A DNA stretch of 64,000 nucleotides from Exophiala sp. HKRS030. Taxonomy: Eukaryota > Ascomycota > Eurotiomycetes > Chaetothyriales > Herpotrichiellaceae. The notes below the pieces were generated by a model that was not told the DNA's origin, ran no database searches, and was given only the letters and a program-made list of their open reading frames with translations. Shown one piece after another: positions 47,413 to 60,384 of this stretch (the stretch's first letter is position 1; every line of letters begins with the position of its first letter). Position numbers and translations under genes: made by a program. The DNA is taken from contig JAHWDD010000003.1 in assembly GCA_023897205.1 (NCBI GenBank), positions 2,669,665 through 2,733,664 on the forward strand. The letters run 5' to 3'.

Positions 47413-48866
47413 TCATGTCACTCCTTTTTGCCCTTGTCTTTCACTTTCAATTTCGTCAAGTCGCCCCTTTAGCCTTACCTCCCGCTCGAGCAATTCCTTA
47501 AACTCCTCTCTCTTCCGACCTTCTACATCCTCGGGCCTTTTCCCTATCGCGGTCGCTTGCGTCGTTAACGCTTTCTTGCGAAGGTTGACAAGGCCTAATT
47601 CCTGAACAATCACGTCTGCCTCTTCAGCTAGCTCTGATGATTCGGTCGATATTGTCTGAAATAGTTGTAATGGTGATTGGTTAGAGGGTAACTGACTGGA
47701 GTTTGATGGTACCGCTGTAGATGTCGATATTGACGTTTTAGAAACTTTAGCTTGTTGCTTCATCTGCTGCTCCATTAGAGTACCCACCCGGCTTCTGACA
47801 TTGTTTGAGGGTGTAATTCTTGGGGTATATTGCTTCTCGGTTCATAACTCCAAGGCCGGTTGGTATTTCGTACCTCGACCGCATCTAATGTTCTCAGATC
47901 ATTAATAGCCTCAGCCTTTACTGTCCCTTGACTTCGTAACTCGAACTTTGTTTTCACAGGTCCTCGAATCGTGGGGTCAATGACAGGCTCCGCTTCGAGT
48001 TCGGCCTTTTTGTAGGAAGTCTCCAAGTATTCCTGGCCTTCTTGAATTCCCTCTACAGGTCCGTTATCCGGCCGACTTCCTTTGCTCTGCCGTGGCTCAC
48101 GTCGCATTCGGCGACGGCGACGTATCAAGGAGCCTGCTATGATAACAGCAATGAGTATCACACCGACTGACACACCAACACCAATTCCGATTTTAACACC
48201 AGGGTCGGAGGAAGATGTGCTGACGCCGTGGGCGCTGGCAGAGGCAGAGGCAGAGACAACGCTAGAGGAGGCATTCGAGACGGTCGTGGATGTGACGCTG
48301 TCTGAAGAGCTTGCGGAAGAGCTTCTCCCGGTCGGCGAGGCGGTTCGGGTTCCCGTCGTGGCAGTTCCGGTTGCTCCGCTGATCCCGAAATTTGGAGAAA
48401 AGTTGAAGTTAGTTGGATCCGTGTCATCTATGATCTCAATCGTGTACTGGAAGTTGTTAAGGTCCTCTGCCGAAGGGATTTGAACTGTGGCAGTCTCATC
48501 CGAAGCTGGGACCCCCGCTATAAGGCCGTCATTATCGACGAGCATATGGACCAAAGAGGGCTCCCAATGAGGCGTGGCCTACCTGCGAGAACGATACCAC
48601 TATCGGCGGTAACAGGGTCTTGCTGTACGCCGTTGTCAGGCAATCTGCTGAGAAAACGGAAAGGGGGAAAAATAATTTCGAGGTACCTGCAACTTGATCG
48701 TGACAGTTCCGGACGATGGGTTCGTCCAACTTAGTACCAAAGGTTGGCCGGCTGTGACATCCAATGTCGACTGGCCAGATGGGATAACGACTATGTTGTT
48801 CTGTGCAGCTACAACTTGTACAATGGCGAATGCTATTGAACAAAAAAATACAAAAACAGATGCCAT
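47413..48866 (-). CDS. Single-pass membrane surface protein with Kre9/Knh1-like ectodomain, one likely frame break
   Basis: Exons 48866-48687, 48622-48583 and 48517-47775 give 320 residues. Residues 1-21 are a signal peptide. The ectodomain (IPSGQSTLDVTAGQPLVLSW, VTIKLQ, then TVQIPSAEDLNNFQYTIEII) matches the Ig-like 'Ser-Thr-rich GPI-anchored' (Kre9/Knh1-type) module common in fungi. A Ser/Thr-rich stalk, one membrane helix (IGIGVGVSVGVILIAVIIAG) and a basic stop-transfer (RRRRRMRR) follow, then a cytosolic tail. The first frame ends at 47775, but the adjacent frame goes on for about 120 residues with a good coiled coil (KREEFKELLEREVRLKGRL). One missing base in the G-runs at 47783-47789 would join them into a 441-residue protein. 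Possible role: surface sensor or wall-linked protein; inferred from layout only. Confidence 0.7.
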
Positions 48867-50852
48867 GTTTCGAAAATCTTTGGTAGCATAGTTCGTGGCA
48901 ACCTTCGAGAGAGGAGAAGTGCAACGAAGAGGAGAAGTGCAGCCTTATATGTTGATCGCGTAGCTGCTGCAGCGAGACGCAGCATTCAGCCGCACCAAAG
49001 GTGGGAGGTAATCGTACCGCCGCCCCTAAAGCCGTAATGAAATTAGCTCCCCAAATTCGCTTTTGTCAGTCGACTTCTCGGACAAGGCTCCCTCCCCAGT
49101 CGATGCGTTGTTTCGAGAGGAGTTTTGGAAGGTGGGATGTACGCAGTACATGCGTGGTGTTGCGGATGCATCTAGCCAGCTCACAATACGGGTTAGCCTA
49201 ACACACGAGAAAACATTGTTTACATGCTTAAGCAGGGGAACCTTTAGCCATAGACATTGTCGTCATCGCCTAGCAGCTTGGTCTAGGGAACCAAGTTAAC
49301 TGGTCAACCCTGTTAGCGAAGAGGTTCAGACCCTAACTGCTGGGATGCACTTCCCTCGCGTACAGAAGAGGGTCCTATGCCAGTTTGTGTCAATTTCCCG
49401 TGAGGCTAAAGGTTGCCGAAGCTCCGTAGGTGACCAAGGCTAGGCGGCTGGTGGCGGACGTCCTCACCGACAAGGAACCCCTGTTCACGAAATCCAGCTT
49501 CTCCAACAGTATAATGAAAGTCCGAGGGAATAGGTCATTGCATGACTGTGAGGCACGTCTCTTGTAAACTCAACAGACGTCTAGATCAGACTCTCCGAGC
49601 CTCTAAAAGCTCGTCGAGGAGGCCAAAACGAGACAGAAGAGAATGGGATGCTCGGAAGCGTCCCTTCCCTGACGGCAGCTACTGACGATTGTCTTGGCGC
49701 CTTCCTCGCCCTGCAGTCTTGGGTGAAGGATGTAACTTGATTGGTTTGGGCAGCAACGTTTTAGATGAGGTTTAGCTGGCTAGTAAGTTGCTGACTTTAG
49801 GGAAACTCAACTGCTGCTCCCGTGCAACTCCCTCGCGCTCGCCTGACGCTCTCCCGTACTCCCCCACTCCCCTCATGCTCGCCCGATGCTCTCTCGAGCT
49901 CCCTCACGTGCCCGATTAAAGCGGCCATGCTCCCTTTCCCAAACGAATGTGGTAATCGGTGCAGGTCAGTTCGGGGCATATATAGTAGATATATATCTAG
50001 TGACATGAGACGTTGCGTGTTGGCAAATTTGCCTCGATGACGAATGCCTCGATTTGTCAAGACTCAATTGTCATGCCCGTGATCGTTGGTTCGTGTTGTC
50101 GGTGATATGGTATACGATATCACCGTAGATTGAGAAACTAAATTACCCAAGTCTAAAGTCAGGATAGATACCTAGACTCTCGAGGAAATCAATCTTTTCT
50201 GAGTACATGCAAACATGTGAGCATTTATACGTCCGTGACGACTAACTACATACATATATCAGATGTTGCCCCTGGCACTCTCTTCCATCTCTTGTTGCTG
50301 CGTGAATCGATTTGATTTCGATTTTGACTTCATTTCCACTGTCCTTGAGTCTCTTCTCGTGGGAATTGTTTATCCTTATGCTTATCCAGCATCAATCGTT
50401 CAACATGTGATTTGTCAACTTGCGAACAGCTTTGTACAAGAATACATGTCATGTTCTGTTTCGAGGGGCTCTTCTCGATATCGTGTCCCTGGCCCGTTCT
50501 TGGACAAAACGATCCTGCCCAAGGATTGGATATCCTCAGTATCAAAATCAAGACCACACCCTTAGCACAGCTCTTGTGTGCTCATCCCAAGCATCCCACC
50601 TCATTCCATCATAAGGAGCATAATCGAGCAAAAGGGTGACCTTCACCGAAATGAGAGCTGTGCTCCAACAACTCTTTCGCATGCGCACAATTTTGTTTGT
50701 CCCCGAAAACCTCAATCCGATATCCTCCCAAATGACAGAGCAGAATCGTTGTTGCTAAAAACCAAAATTACATCAACGTGGGCCATAAAACTAAAACCAG
50801 ACGTAAATCAAAACGTAACTCCGACCTTGAGTTCATTGCTCACAGCTTCTCA
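48867..50852. other. Intergenic, 2 kb, no gene supported
   Basis: No coherent coding frame is seen. The part next to 48867 is the promoter of the surface protein; the rest lies downstream of the phosphodiesterase gene. Confidence 0.45.
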
Positions 50853-53800
50853 TTATCGTCCACCACTTCCTTGACTCTGGGGTCGATCTTCCTCAGTTAC
50901 AGATTTGTCACTTCGACTTCTCTTCCAAAAGGCCAATCCCAATTTTAACTTACTTCTTTTCCTGCCCACACTTCTTGTGCTGGCTTTTCGATCCCGAAGA
51001 CCGGATTGGTCAACCTCACCATTACTGAGGATTGTCGCATGTACATCGATTTTGCTGCTCCCTTGGCTTGTGGCACTGTTGCTTCCCATGCTGAAACTGG
51101 GTGTCATGCTGGGACTTCCAGGCGAAAGGGGCGCGCTCGCAGCTCGATTTCTCATTGCCTGAAAACTGATCTTATTTTGCGAATAATCCTCACTTTTGTC
51201 CGAAGCATAACTTGGGGAATCTATACTCTGACTGGGTGTGAGTACGTCGAAATCACCACCTCTGAGAGTTGGACTTGGCACTGTCGGGAGAGCAGATTGG
51301 GTCTGCCTCATATCATCAGCGCCATTTCCATGCGTCTTTTGGTACTCCGTATTACCTATCGGGAAACTGGCTCGAGCATCTGCATCGGGTACAGCGTACT
51401 CTCTTTGAGGATCATATGTCCGAACCGGTTCATCCTCATTCGAGGTTGCAAAGTTGAATTTGGCCAACTCCTCCATGGATGATTCCTTTCGTTTCTCTTC
51501 CTTAAGTGCTTCAATAGGGATCGCTTCACTTCCTGCTCGCATTGATACACCTTGATCTCTTCTCGTATCATTAAGGGTGTGAAGTGATTCGTCTGAAGGG
51601 TCCTGATGAGCAGGCTCCAGTCGGGGTGTAACTGAGTTGTCGGTGGTTGTGCCCGCGCCATCGTGGGACAACTTTCTCAGTTTCACACTGCTGTGGTCGC
51701 CGTTGACTAGGCTAGATTTTCTTCGATTGTGCGAAGCGCCATCGGCCTTTGCTGTGGAAAGACGTCGGGGTGTACTATCACCTTCACTGGCTGCTACACC
51801 GGCGACAGCGGCCAAGGACGATGTTCGAGAAGATTCGCGGGAGTACTCGTCTCACTTCTTCTTCGTCTAGAAGGATTTGGCTCCCGATCGGGAGAGTCTG
51901 CTCGACCGCGAAGTGGAGAAGAGGGTAGATGTACATGATCGGGCGTAGACTTACGCCCCACAGGGCTTTGAGTCCTAGGACTCACAGCGCCATGGTCGGA
52001 AAGGTTGCTATTCTTCTTCAGAAATATCTGGTTCTTTTTCTCGTGTTCGGCGCGTGTGAACCATACCCCTTTGTTGGTCAAGATCTCGTCAGCAGCAAAG
52101 CGCATAGCGGGGATAATGTCAGCAACATTGGCGAAGAGAGGATGGGCGAAAATAGTCATGAAACCGATTTGTCCATTGGCCAACTTCAGCATATTTCCCA
52201 ATTCGGGAGGACCTCCGAAAAGTGCCGTCTCCATTCCCACGGCGGCTTCCATTTCTCCTTGATGTGCAAACTCTTTTTGGAGGAGATGCGTCCACTTTTC
52301 AGCCACTGCCCATGGTCGCGCCTGAGATTGTTAGCACTGAACTCTCACACAGGACGTAATTTGTTCTTCTCACCACATTGCTGATGTCAGCGCACTTGAT
52401 CAAGAGTCCACAAGCTAATGTCCGAGCCCACTCAATATCTTTGGGAGCCCAACCATCGGTGCCACTGTCGCTCTGATGGATTTTTTCTTGCAGATTTCCG
52501 AGTTTGCCCATATAATCAGCATGGACACCCATATCGGTAGCCAATATTGTGTCGATCATGAGCTTACGAAGAACCTTGTGTTGAAAAGCGGCTGGCCAAT
52601 GTCGCCGGAGAATCTGAGAATATGCGGCACAGTGAAAAGCTTCCAAGACTGATTGATCATTGTACAATTGAGCAAGAGGCGCGTTCAACTTGACCAGGAA
52701 CATGTTATTGACGCCAGGGTGACCAACATCGTGACCGATGGCGGCGATCAGCAAGGTCAGGGCTTCGAAAGGACCCAATAAGCGGGCAATTGGCGACTTT
52801 TCATGGGCGTGTGGAGGAGGGTTGGCGCCGTTGGGGTAGGGCGGGAGAATGCCAATTTGTACGAGAAAGTAGAATACCGACTGCAGAACGTCTACGGCGT
52901 GTCTGAAGTTGTGATAGAGGACGAAAGAATTATAGGCCACACGACAACCTTGCATGAAATGGAGTATGTCACCTATGAAGGATTAGTATTGGGGCAAAGT
53001 TGGGGTGGTCCATATATACCTTCATCCATACGCCAGTGGTGCGCTTCAGGCATTTGTAGTGCGTGATTGAGTATAAAATAGCCAGCATAGACCAACTCAT
53101 CTTCAGTGTAGTCATGGCCACAAAAGTCCCATTTGCCTACAGCCTCGGCGACAATCCTTTTTCGATGATCTTGAACGTAGAGGTCTCTGTGTTGATAGTC
53201 TTCAATGAGATTTTGCGGTTCGCATATCCCTTTGAGTAGCTTCTTCACCATGGCCTCTCTAAGGTAGGCGTAAGGCTTCTCATCCTCGACACCGACCCAA
53301 GATTGTTTTCGCCCTCTGCGAGACATGGCCATGAAACCAGCTTGTTCCTTCTTTGCGTTCTTGTAGATGCGATATGCGTGCACGGTCAAGCCCATGATAC
53401 CGGCTTTATCGAGAGGACTTCTCACCACATCGAGCGCACCTGCATCGAGACATTGTAACATCAGCCGCTCATCGATGATGTCGGAAGAATCTTTGATTTC
53501 GACAGGTTTAGCTTCCGGGCCGTAGGGTGCTCTGGACACTGTAGCTTGCTGAACCTGATCAAGGGACTGGTCATGCGAGTCTTTCCTTTTAGGCAAGACG
53601 ATAGCGACGGGAATGATCAGCTTGACACCCTCTTCAACTTGCAAGTCAGAAGCTATTCTGGACAGAAGCTGTAGACCATATGACTCGTCGGACTCGGAGG
53701 AAAAGGTAATCTCTCTTCTGAGAAGATTTGGTGATGGTAGAGGAGAATCGGAGGCAGGAGAGAATTTTGACCTGGTTCTTAAATGCTCATTTTTTGATTC

Positions 53801-54154
53801 AGAGCCGACGTCAAAGCAGGCGAGGATTGGGGTGCAGTCGGACTTGACTTGCTCGTGGAGCTCGGACAGCTTAGTGGAGAAGGACCTTCCGGAGGAGCAA
53901 ACATAAACTAGACGGCGATGGTGAGCATGTCAGAAAATAGGAGCAAGATCACCACCAGCCCGTGCAGACGTACCTTGGTTAAAAACGCTCAAAAAGGCAT
54001 TGACATTGGCCTGTAGGTCGTGTGGTAGGTCGGAGAATTCTACTTGGGAACCTTTCCTTTGTGGAGTGTTCGGCGAAAGCCCCTCTCTGGAGATCCATCT
54101 TTCTGTGTTGAATCTTTCATCAATGTACATTACTCGACAAGCGCCTGGATCCAT
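50853..54154 (-). CDS. High-affinity cAMP phosphodiesterase, about 1045 aa, one frame break
   Basis: Class I cyclic-nucleotide phosphodiesterase that hydrolyses cAMP and so damps protein kinase A signalling. Exons 54154-53974, 53907-53020, 52972-52374 and 52321-50853. The N-terminus (MDPGACRVMYIDERFNTERW) starts a receiver-like region that continues with QCLDAGALDVVRSPLDKAGI. The catalytic domain (about residues 340-650) has LYHNFRHAVDVLQ, the metal-binding IGHDVGHPGVNN, FHCAAYSQIL, and CADISNVARPW across an exon junction. The C-terminal 350 residues are disordered, with Ser-Pro sites and basic clusters (RKRSKLKLGLAFWKRSRSDK). The tail is joined only if one base is added at the run 51839-51841: SRRRRSETSTP lies one frame off from RESSRTSSLAAVAG. 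Uncorrected, the frame stops at 51794. The neighbours Npl4 and the surface protein give no functional hint. Confidence 0.88.
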
Positions 54155-57100
54155 AGTGTTTGAGATGGTAGGCAATGATCTGAGGAGAGAGGACGCTTCT
54201 TGTCTTTTTTCGTGAGCCTTAGCGGCCCATTATGCGAGGGCAAACGACGTGGAGATGGTGGGATCGAGGTTGAGGCTTGAGTGGGGGGAGCTGGCAGCTC
54301 GGAAAGGACTGTCAAGTCTCGTGGGCGCCTGAGACAAACGGCGAGGTTCGATATGTGCTGTCGTGGGTAATAGATTTTATGTATATGACATTATGCGCAA
54401 AGTAAAGCGCAGGTGACGGAGGGGAGGAGTGTCGTGTCGAACAATGGGAGGCGCGACCGATCAGTTTCCGAAGTGGGACTCAAACCACCGCGCTGGCTGT
54501 ATATTGCGCAGATGCCAACACCGTGGCGGCGCGAGATACGGTCTTGAGGGAGTTGAGAACAGACAATAGACGTGGACAATACAGAAATGGTAGCTGTCAA
54601 GATTGTCGAGTCCTCGGATAGGTGCAGGTGTCGATGGCGAGGTAGTGACAGCTGAGTCGCAGAGGATGCACGGCAGTCGATGGTGGTGGTAACAAGGTGT
54701 CTATCGAAGGGGTACAAGTGACTGGTGACTTGATGACAACCACGTGCGCTGGGAGAATCAGAGGAGAAGTGATAACTGGAGTGTGCGGTTGATAGACTTG
54801 ACGTCTGTGGTATTGGAGTTGAGTCGAGAGAGCTTCAGGTGGGTGTGAAGCAAGTCAATGGTGATAATGTGCTAGGCCGTAGATGCACAGAGTAGATGCA
54901 GCTTGACGAGGGAGCCCGGAATACGGAGTACGTAGTAGATACCTACTGGAGCCCTGTTAGGTGCCTGTGAGCAATCAATACCCAGTACAGTACTCCGTAC
55001 CTAGCAGTTACTCGGTGTGGCTAGGCAACGTATTGCTTGTTACAAGGTATAATACTTTTTTAGTCGACAATTTGGACCTAAGAGCGGCAGCACCAGCAGG
55101 TAGACGTCTTTCTTGTCTTTCCTCTCGATTCTTGACTTCTTGACCCTTGAGTGTGAGAGAGAATGAGGAGAAGGATCAGCATAGGCAGTGATAGCCGTCG
55201 TCGATGGAGGGGACTCATTGGGGACTCACTGAGACTGGCCACCCTGGCGTGGGCTTGGATTGGCACAACTGGTGACTGGATCGGAGTGGTCACTAACTAG
55301 CTTTAGTTGATAGTAAGAATAGTCCCTAATGGCCATGATGCACTTGGTGCAATTGGAGTGCTTAGTACCTAACTACGGGTATGTCGTTTTGCCGCTAACC
55401 TCTTACTGCTAGGCACCCACGAACTAGGGTGTTAGGGAGCCACAGCAAGTACTGAGTACATGCACATAGTACGTACTCTGTACCGGCTCGCTCGACTTAG
55501 GCGGCCCTGAGAGTGCCTGACAGTGGTTAGCGGTTGCTTAGGCTCGCTTCGCATCGCCTCAGGCCAGTACCACAATTTACCTCTGGAGGACTACCTAGGT
55601 AAGGTACAGAACACTTGTCATATAACGCAGAGTTTGGCCACGGTTGGCAACTCCAAGCAGGTGACATGACCCTTAAAATGGCCGCCTAGGCAACCTGTAA
55701 TAAACCTGTAACAATGAATCCAGCCAGACTTCCATGCCTTGTACTTTGAGTCCTGTGATCATTCAGCCACGTAACCAAGGCCCCGTCTCGACAACTCGAG
55801 TCGGAGGACAAACAGAGGAAACGGGGTACTGAGTACATATATTCCGGACCTTGAGGATTGCAGGTATGTCAATTGTGGCACCTCACCTCGTATGGGTGGG
55901 CAGCAGGTGGCAGGCTTTGGCAGGTGAGAATGCGGAGCTGTACCCAATGGTAAGCCTCGGGGATCAGCCAGTGCGCCTGGAGCTGCTGGATCAGCACAAG
56001 CGGATTCGGGGCTGCAGGCCATCGAAGCCAAAGAAGCCAGGGAATCCAGAGAAGGCCAACTACGGAGTAGCTCCAGAAGCCCCCAAGAAGCCCTCTGGAG
56101 ACAGTGACTTTTTTCACTAACCGCTTCTGAAGCGACAGGTTAACTTGGTAATTTGAATCTGTACGGAGGAGTTAGCTAGTTAGCGTGGCTAGTTGCCTAA
56201 CTAACTTGGTTAGTTTGGTGACAAAGAGACCCACGCGTCCAACACTACAGGTACTGAACACTTACTTGGTCGACCCTTCGCCCTCCACTCACTGAGCGCG
56301 TCCAAGGCAACTCAATTCCGGGCGCCCTGGGGAACGGGACAAAGGCCATCTGGCTCTGGGATATCACCCACTCATTGGCCTAGATTGGCTCGTTAGGCTC
56401 CAAACCATAGGCGATCCATGCCTCTTCACACCTTCGAACCACCACCCACAAGCCCACGCTCTACTCACGCCCTACTGGGAACTTGGTTGGCACTCTTGGG
56501 GACAGTCTGAGAGAGATGTGGGAGGCTGGACGTCGTCACCACCTAACTACCTGGGTAGTTAGTGCCTCCCTCCTTCTCCAAATATTCTCTCTAGGCTTCC
56601 ACCGTCCTACTCCCGTCGTCCCTGTGGCCAAACCATGTTCTCCGTGCCGCCCCCAGTACAGCGCACCCCCTTAGTTAGGGTCCAATGCCAATCCACACAC
56701 ACACGCCTGCCTCGGCCGCCCGCACTCACCCGCTCTGGTTCTAGGGCCTTCTAGAAGCTGTTGTTTCACTCCCCCATGACACCACCCACCATCACCCACA
56801 CCTTTCCGATTCACGGAGTATAACGCCTATCCCGTCTACTGAGGACATTCTGACACCTACTCCCTAGCTACTTGCTACCATGCCAGTCCAACAACCTTGT
56901 CTGGGAATTTGTCCAAATTGTCCAAGATCCTGGCTGCAGATCATCTTACGCATCAATCACAGTTTGCCTCATGATCATGTCATCTACTACATCGTCCGGC
57001 ATGTCTCAATATGCACACCGGGACCGGTTTTGCCCATCCGACCAATTGACCACTTTGCATTAGATGGCATATTTCTCATGACAACTACCTAGATGCCTAC

Positions 57101-57520
57101 TATTGATTCACAACGACACGTCACTATCTCACGAGTTCTTGTCATGCCATTATATGTGTCTTGCTCCATGTATGGAGACAGAGGCCCACACCTGTCGAAG
57201 ATCAAATGCCCGCGCGCAGATGATCATGTTGTGATCATGTTGTGATCATCCTCTATCACCTAAGAGGCTGAGATCATCTTTGCAGATCAGTGGATCCGAA
57301 CTCTTTGATGCACACCGCCCTGTGATCTACCGCCGTCAATCCCATATGCAAAACGACCACCACACCCGGGAGGTGCCTGCCATTTCGCCCAGCTTTACCA
57401 TGTGATTCCTATCGCAGATTGACTCATTCTTTGTCGCAAGTCTTGTGCTGATCGTACTCGTATCATACGGATGTGCGCACTACTCGTGCTCATCGTGCGT
57501 CAAGGCTCGCCAATAGCTTG
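54155..57520. other. Intergenic, 3.4 kb
   Basis: The largest gap outside the 26-33 kb desert. Nothing looks coding. It holds three exact copies of the 9-mer TACTCCGTA/TACGGAGTA (54922, 54991, 56061) and several CTAACT/TTAGG-rich stretches (for example 56166-56215). The first kilobase is likely the long promoter and leader of the phosphodiesterase gene. Confidence 0.5.
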
Positions 57521-59579
57521 TCATCGTTCAAGGCTAGCCGCCTGTTTGAATCTCTTAGCCAGGCCTTCTGATGGGCTCTCGGGGTTGGAAGTATCATCGT
57601 CTGTATCCAGAGACCAAGCACGCTTTAAGGGCCGCTCACCATATGTTTCGAGAATCGCCATCAAGGTTCCCCATCCCGATGACTCCGTCAGCTGCATTGC
57701 CTCCACTTTCTCCCCCGTAGTTGCGACCTTGTACAGGATCTTTTCCTCGTCCTTGACCAAAAAGTTAGCCATATGCAGCTCAACAAGAAGACCACTTACC
57801 TGGCTGAAAACACCCATTCCATGTAAAAAGCATAATAGGTGAAAGTCTGACACCGCCTCGACATTGGAGCCTTTCAACTGCTTGGCAATGTCACGCGGAT
57901 CTTGACCTTGAGCTACTGCCTCGCGATTTTCGATGGGGAACTTGTTGTTCTTGAACAGCGGCTTGGGTGCAATGGGCATTCCTGCAGTGAGCGATACCAA
58001 CAGGTAGTCGACCGGGAAACTTGGTTTTGCGTTTTCCTGCACGTTGGCCCCGTATTCGTTGATCCGCCTATAAAACACCTCCGGAATGTATCGTGATCGA
58101 GTACCCGCCCCTTCGTCGTCCTCGGACTGGACGAGCATGACACTCGGCTCCGCAGAAGGTTCCACGATATCAGCTCGAACCATCTCAACAGCTGCGTTAG
58201 AAGCCTGGTATGCATTGATGGTAATGGTCTCGTCCTGATCCGCCGTCACCACACAAGTCACAAAACTCGAACCGAAACGGCCGGTATCGCTCCATTTCGA
58301 AGGCTTCGGGTACTGCGCCTGTAGACGTGCGGAAAAGGCGATTTCCAAGGATGAGAGGAAGTATGAATCAACGTGCCGACGACACACAGCTTGACCCTCG
58401 CCACTCTCAGGAGCCAACAAGTCGGTGAAAATGACGCCAACACGCTCGAGGCCACACGAACGGGCCACTAGATCAATCTCTTTTTCATTTGTCCATTCCA
58501 GAAGTGTCAGACCGTCAACCTCGCACATTTGCGGAGGCTCGTAGATTGCTTCGACCACGGCTTTGGTACCCAGCGGTACCTCGGTATATTCCTCATATCG
58601 TCCGTATAGAAAACCTAGTCGCTGACAGCCTGACCTGCGCCAGAAGTCAATAACCTTATCCACCATGTCGGCCGAGGCAAATTCCACATGATCCACCATT
58701 CGGAACTCCTGCGGGTGTAATGTGATGGCACTAGGCTGGCACTTGGAACAAATACCGTCAGGCCACGGCGGATGACCTGAGGGACAAGCCTTCTTCACTC
58801 GATAATAGGGCTCGCTCAACGGCGGCATATATGAGCTCTTCAGCTCGGGCTTATTGGTGGCAGAGTTGATCTTTCGCAGGTATGAATGAAACGAAAGGTG
58901 CTTGATCTTCTTCTCCGCCAAGTAGTTCTTGTCGTACGGTTCCAGTGGTTGACAATAATCACACATGCCTTTCGGTCCATGTCGACACATTTTTGGATCC
59001 CGAGGTCGGGATATTTTTCCGTCTAGTTTGTCTAATCGATCGTCCAGGGGAGATTGCTTGATGACTTCCCAAGGGTTTTTAATAAAGGTCGGAGATGTGA
59101 CTGAAGGCACAGTCAAGGGAGTTGGCTCCGGAAGTGCTATCGTTCCGTTCAGCCTCCGTGAAGCAGGAGGGGCATCGCCGTTTGCGTGGCCATTCGAAAG
59201 GCTCTCGATCTCTGAGAAACCTAGGAATAATTTGTCTCCGTGTCTGACATGTTAGATCAAGCCCAACACCATGCCGCATTCTGCGAGACTCACTTCAAAC
59301 CAACCTGTCGCAACTCGACCCCAGGAAGATCGACCAACCTGCGTTCGTTTTCGGGATTTGACACGGAGCTGATAGGTTTGTTGCTTAAGGTTATAGAGGA
59401 GGCATCGGTATTAGGTGGGAGATTGTCAAGTATCTAGGAGACAAGCTGTTAGACATTCCAAGACCAAACCCGTGTGGAGAGGTATCCTTCTCTACCTGGC
59501 CAGTCAATGCTGAGAATCTTGCGGTAGGTTCGACGTTCAACCGAAATTGTCCCCATTTTGATTCGAATCGCAGTAACAT
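57521..59579 (-). CDS. NPL4: Npl4, Cdc48/p97 cofactor, 632 aa
   Basis: Npl4 with Ufd1 guides ubiquitinated proteins to the Cdc48 ATPase in the ER-associated and nuclear degradation routes. Four exons (59579-59496, 59433-59294, 59243-57800, 57751-57521) give 632 residues with all junctions in phase. The N-terminal ubiquitin-like part starts [19 protein letters not shown]. The zinc finger region has the hallmark [19 protein letters not shown] near residue 160 and [19 protein letters not shown] near 230. The Mpr1/Pad1-like domain follows ([40 protein letters not shown]) without a catalytic metal site, as in all Npl4. The C-terminal domain contains [15 protein letters not shown]. No anomalies. 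Confidence 0.96.
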
Positions 59580-60384
59580 TGTGCGGGTAGAGGGAGGTTT
59601 GAGATTTTGAAGTGATCAGGTAAGTACAGAGTCGCCAGGTAGGTGCAGGACAGATTAGGCCAGAGAGCAAGTCCTGGAAGCAAGGCGATGTAAGATCCAA
59701 AGGCGGGCGCTCATTCCATCACGCTCGTGGAGGGCAGAAGGTGGGAGAAGGTGGCGAGAAGTCTGGTCTATCGCAAGTTCTAGTAGGCAAAGTGATTGCG
59801 ATCCCTGCGTGAAGTGCTGTAGTATTCCTCAACAAAGGACAAAACAATTCTCAGCCTGTTGTCGAAAGGTAGTGTGAATCTGTGAGTTCTGCTAAAGTGA
59901 CAAAGCCGTCTGGCTGTGACTTGTGAGGCGGTTGATGCAAGTCGAAGTTCGGAGTCGCAGGCGGAATCAACGTTGCGTCATTCCTTTGTGGTTGGCCCCA
60001 AAAGCGCCTGCCAGGCACGCCAGGAGTGACCAGGCACACGAGGCTATAATCTCTGCAAGGCACCACAAGGCTACGGGTGGCGAAACACCCCGACGCAGCA
60101 CAAAGGCAACATTCTAGAATTCCTCCTTTACTGCCAGGTGGCTATTAGGTGCCTTGTGAGGGTATGGCGCTTCATCCGTCCTCATGTCTCAAGTCCACTG
60201 GTCGAAAGCCAGAGAAATTGAAAGTGGACTACGTTCGGCCTGAAAATCATGTCGCAAGTAGAAAATCGTATTCAATTCCTCAATGTGTTATGGATGATCT
60301 TACTAAACAAGGACCCGTTATTCATAACGCCATCGCTGTTACCAGATGGCATGTTCCAAGAGTACGCACAATTTGTCCACCTCG
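59580..60384. other. Intergenic, promoter of NPL4
   Basis: About 800 bp; no coding frame supported. Confidence 0.4.

Noticed and set aside
54440..54545. tRNA-like sequence (GGTTTGAGTCCC on the minus strand)
   Set aside because: It resembles a B box, but the T-arm does not pair properly and no A box or acceptor stem is found upstream.
55851..56120. An 89-codon open frame (+)
   Set aside because: It lies in repeat-like intergenic DNA with a TACGGAGTA copy inside, shows no motif and has an equal-length ORF on the opposite strand.
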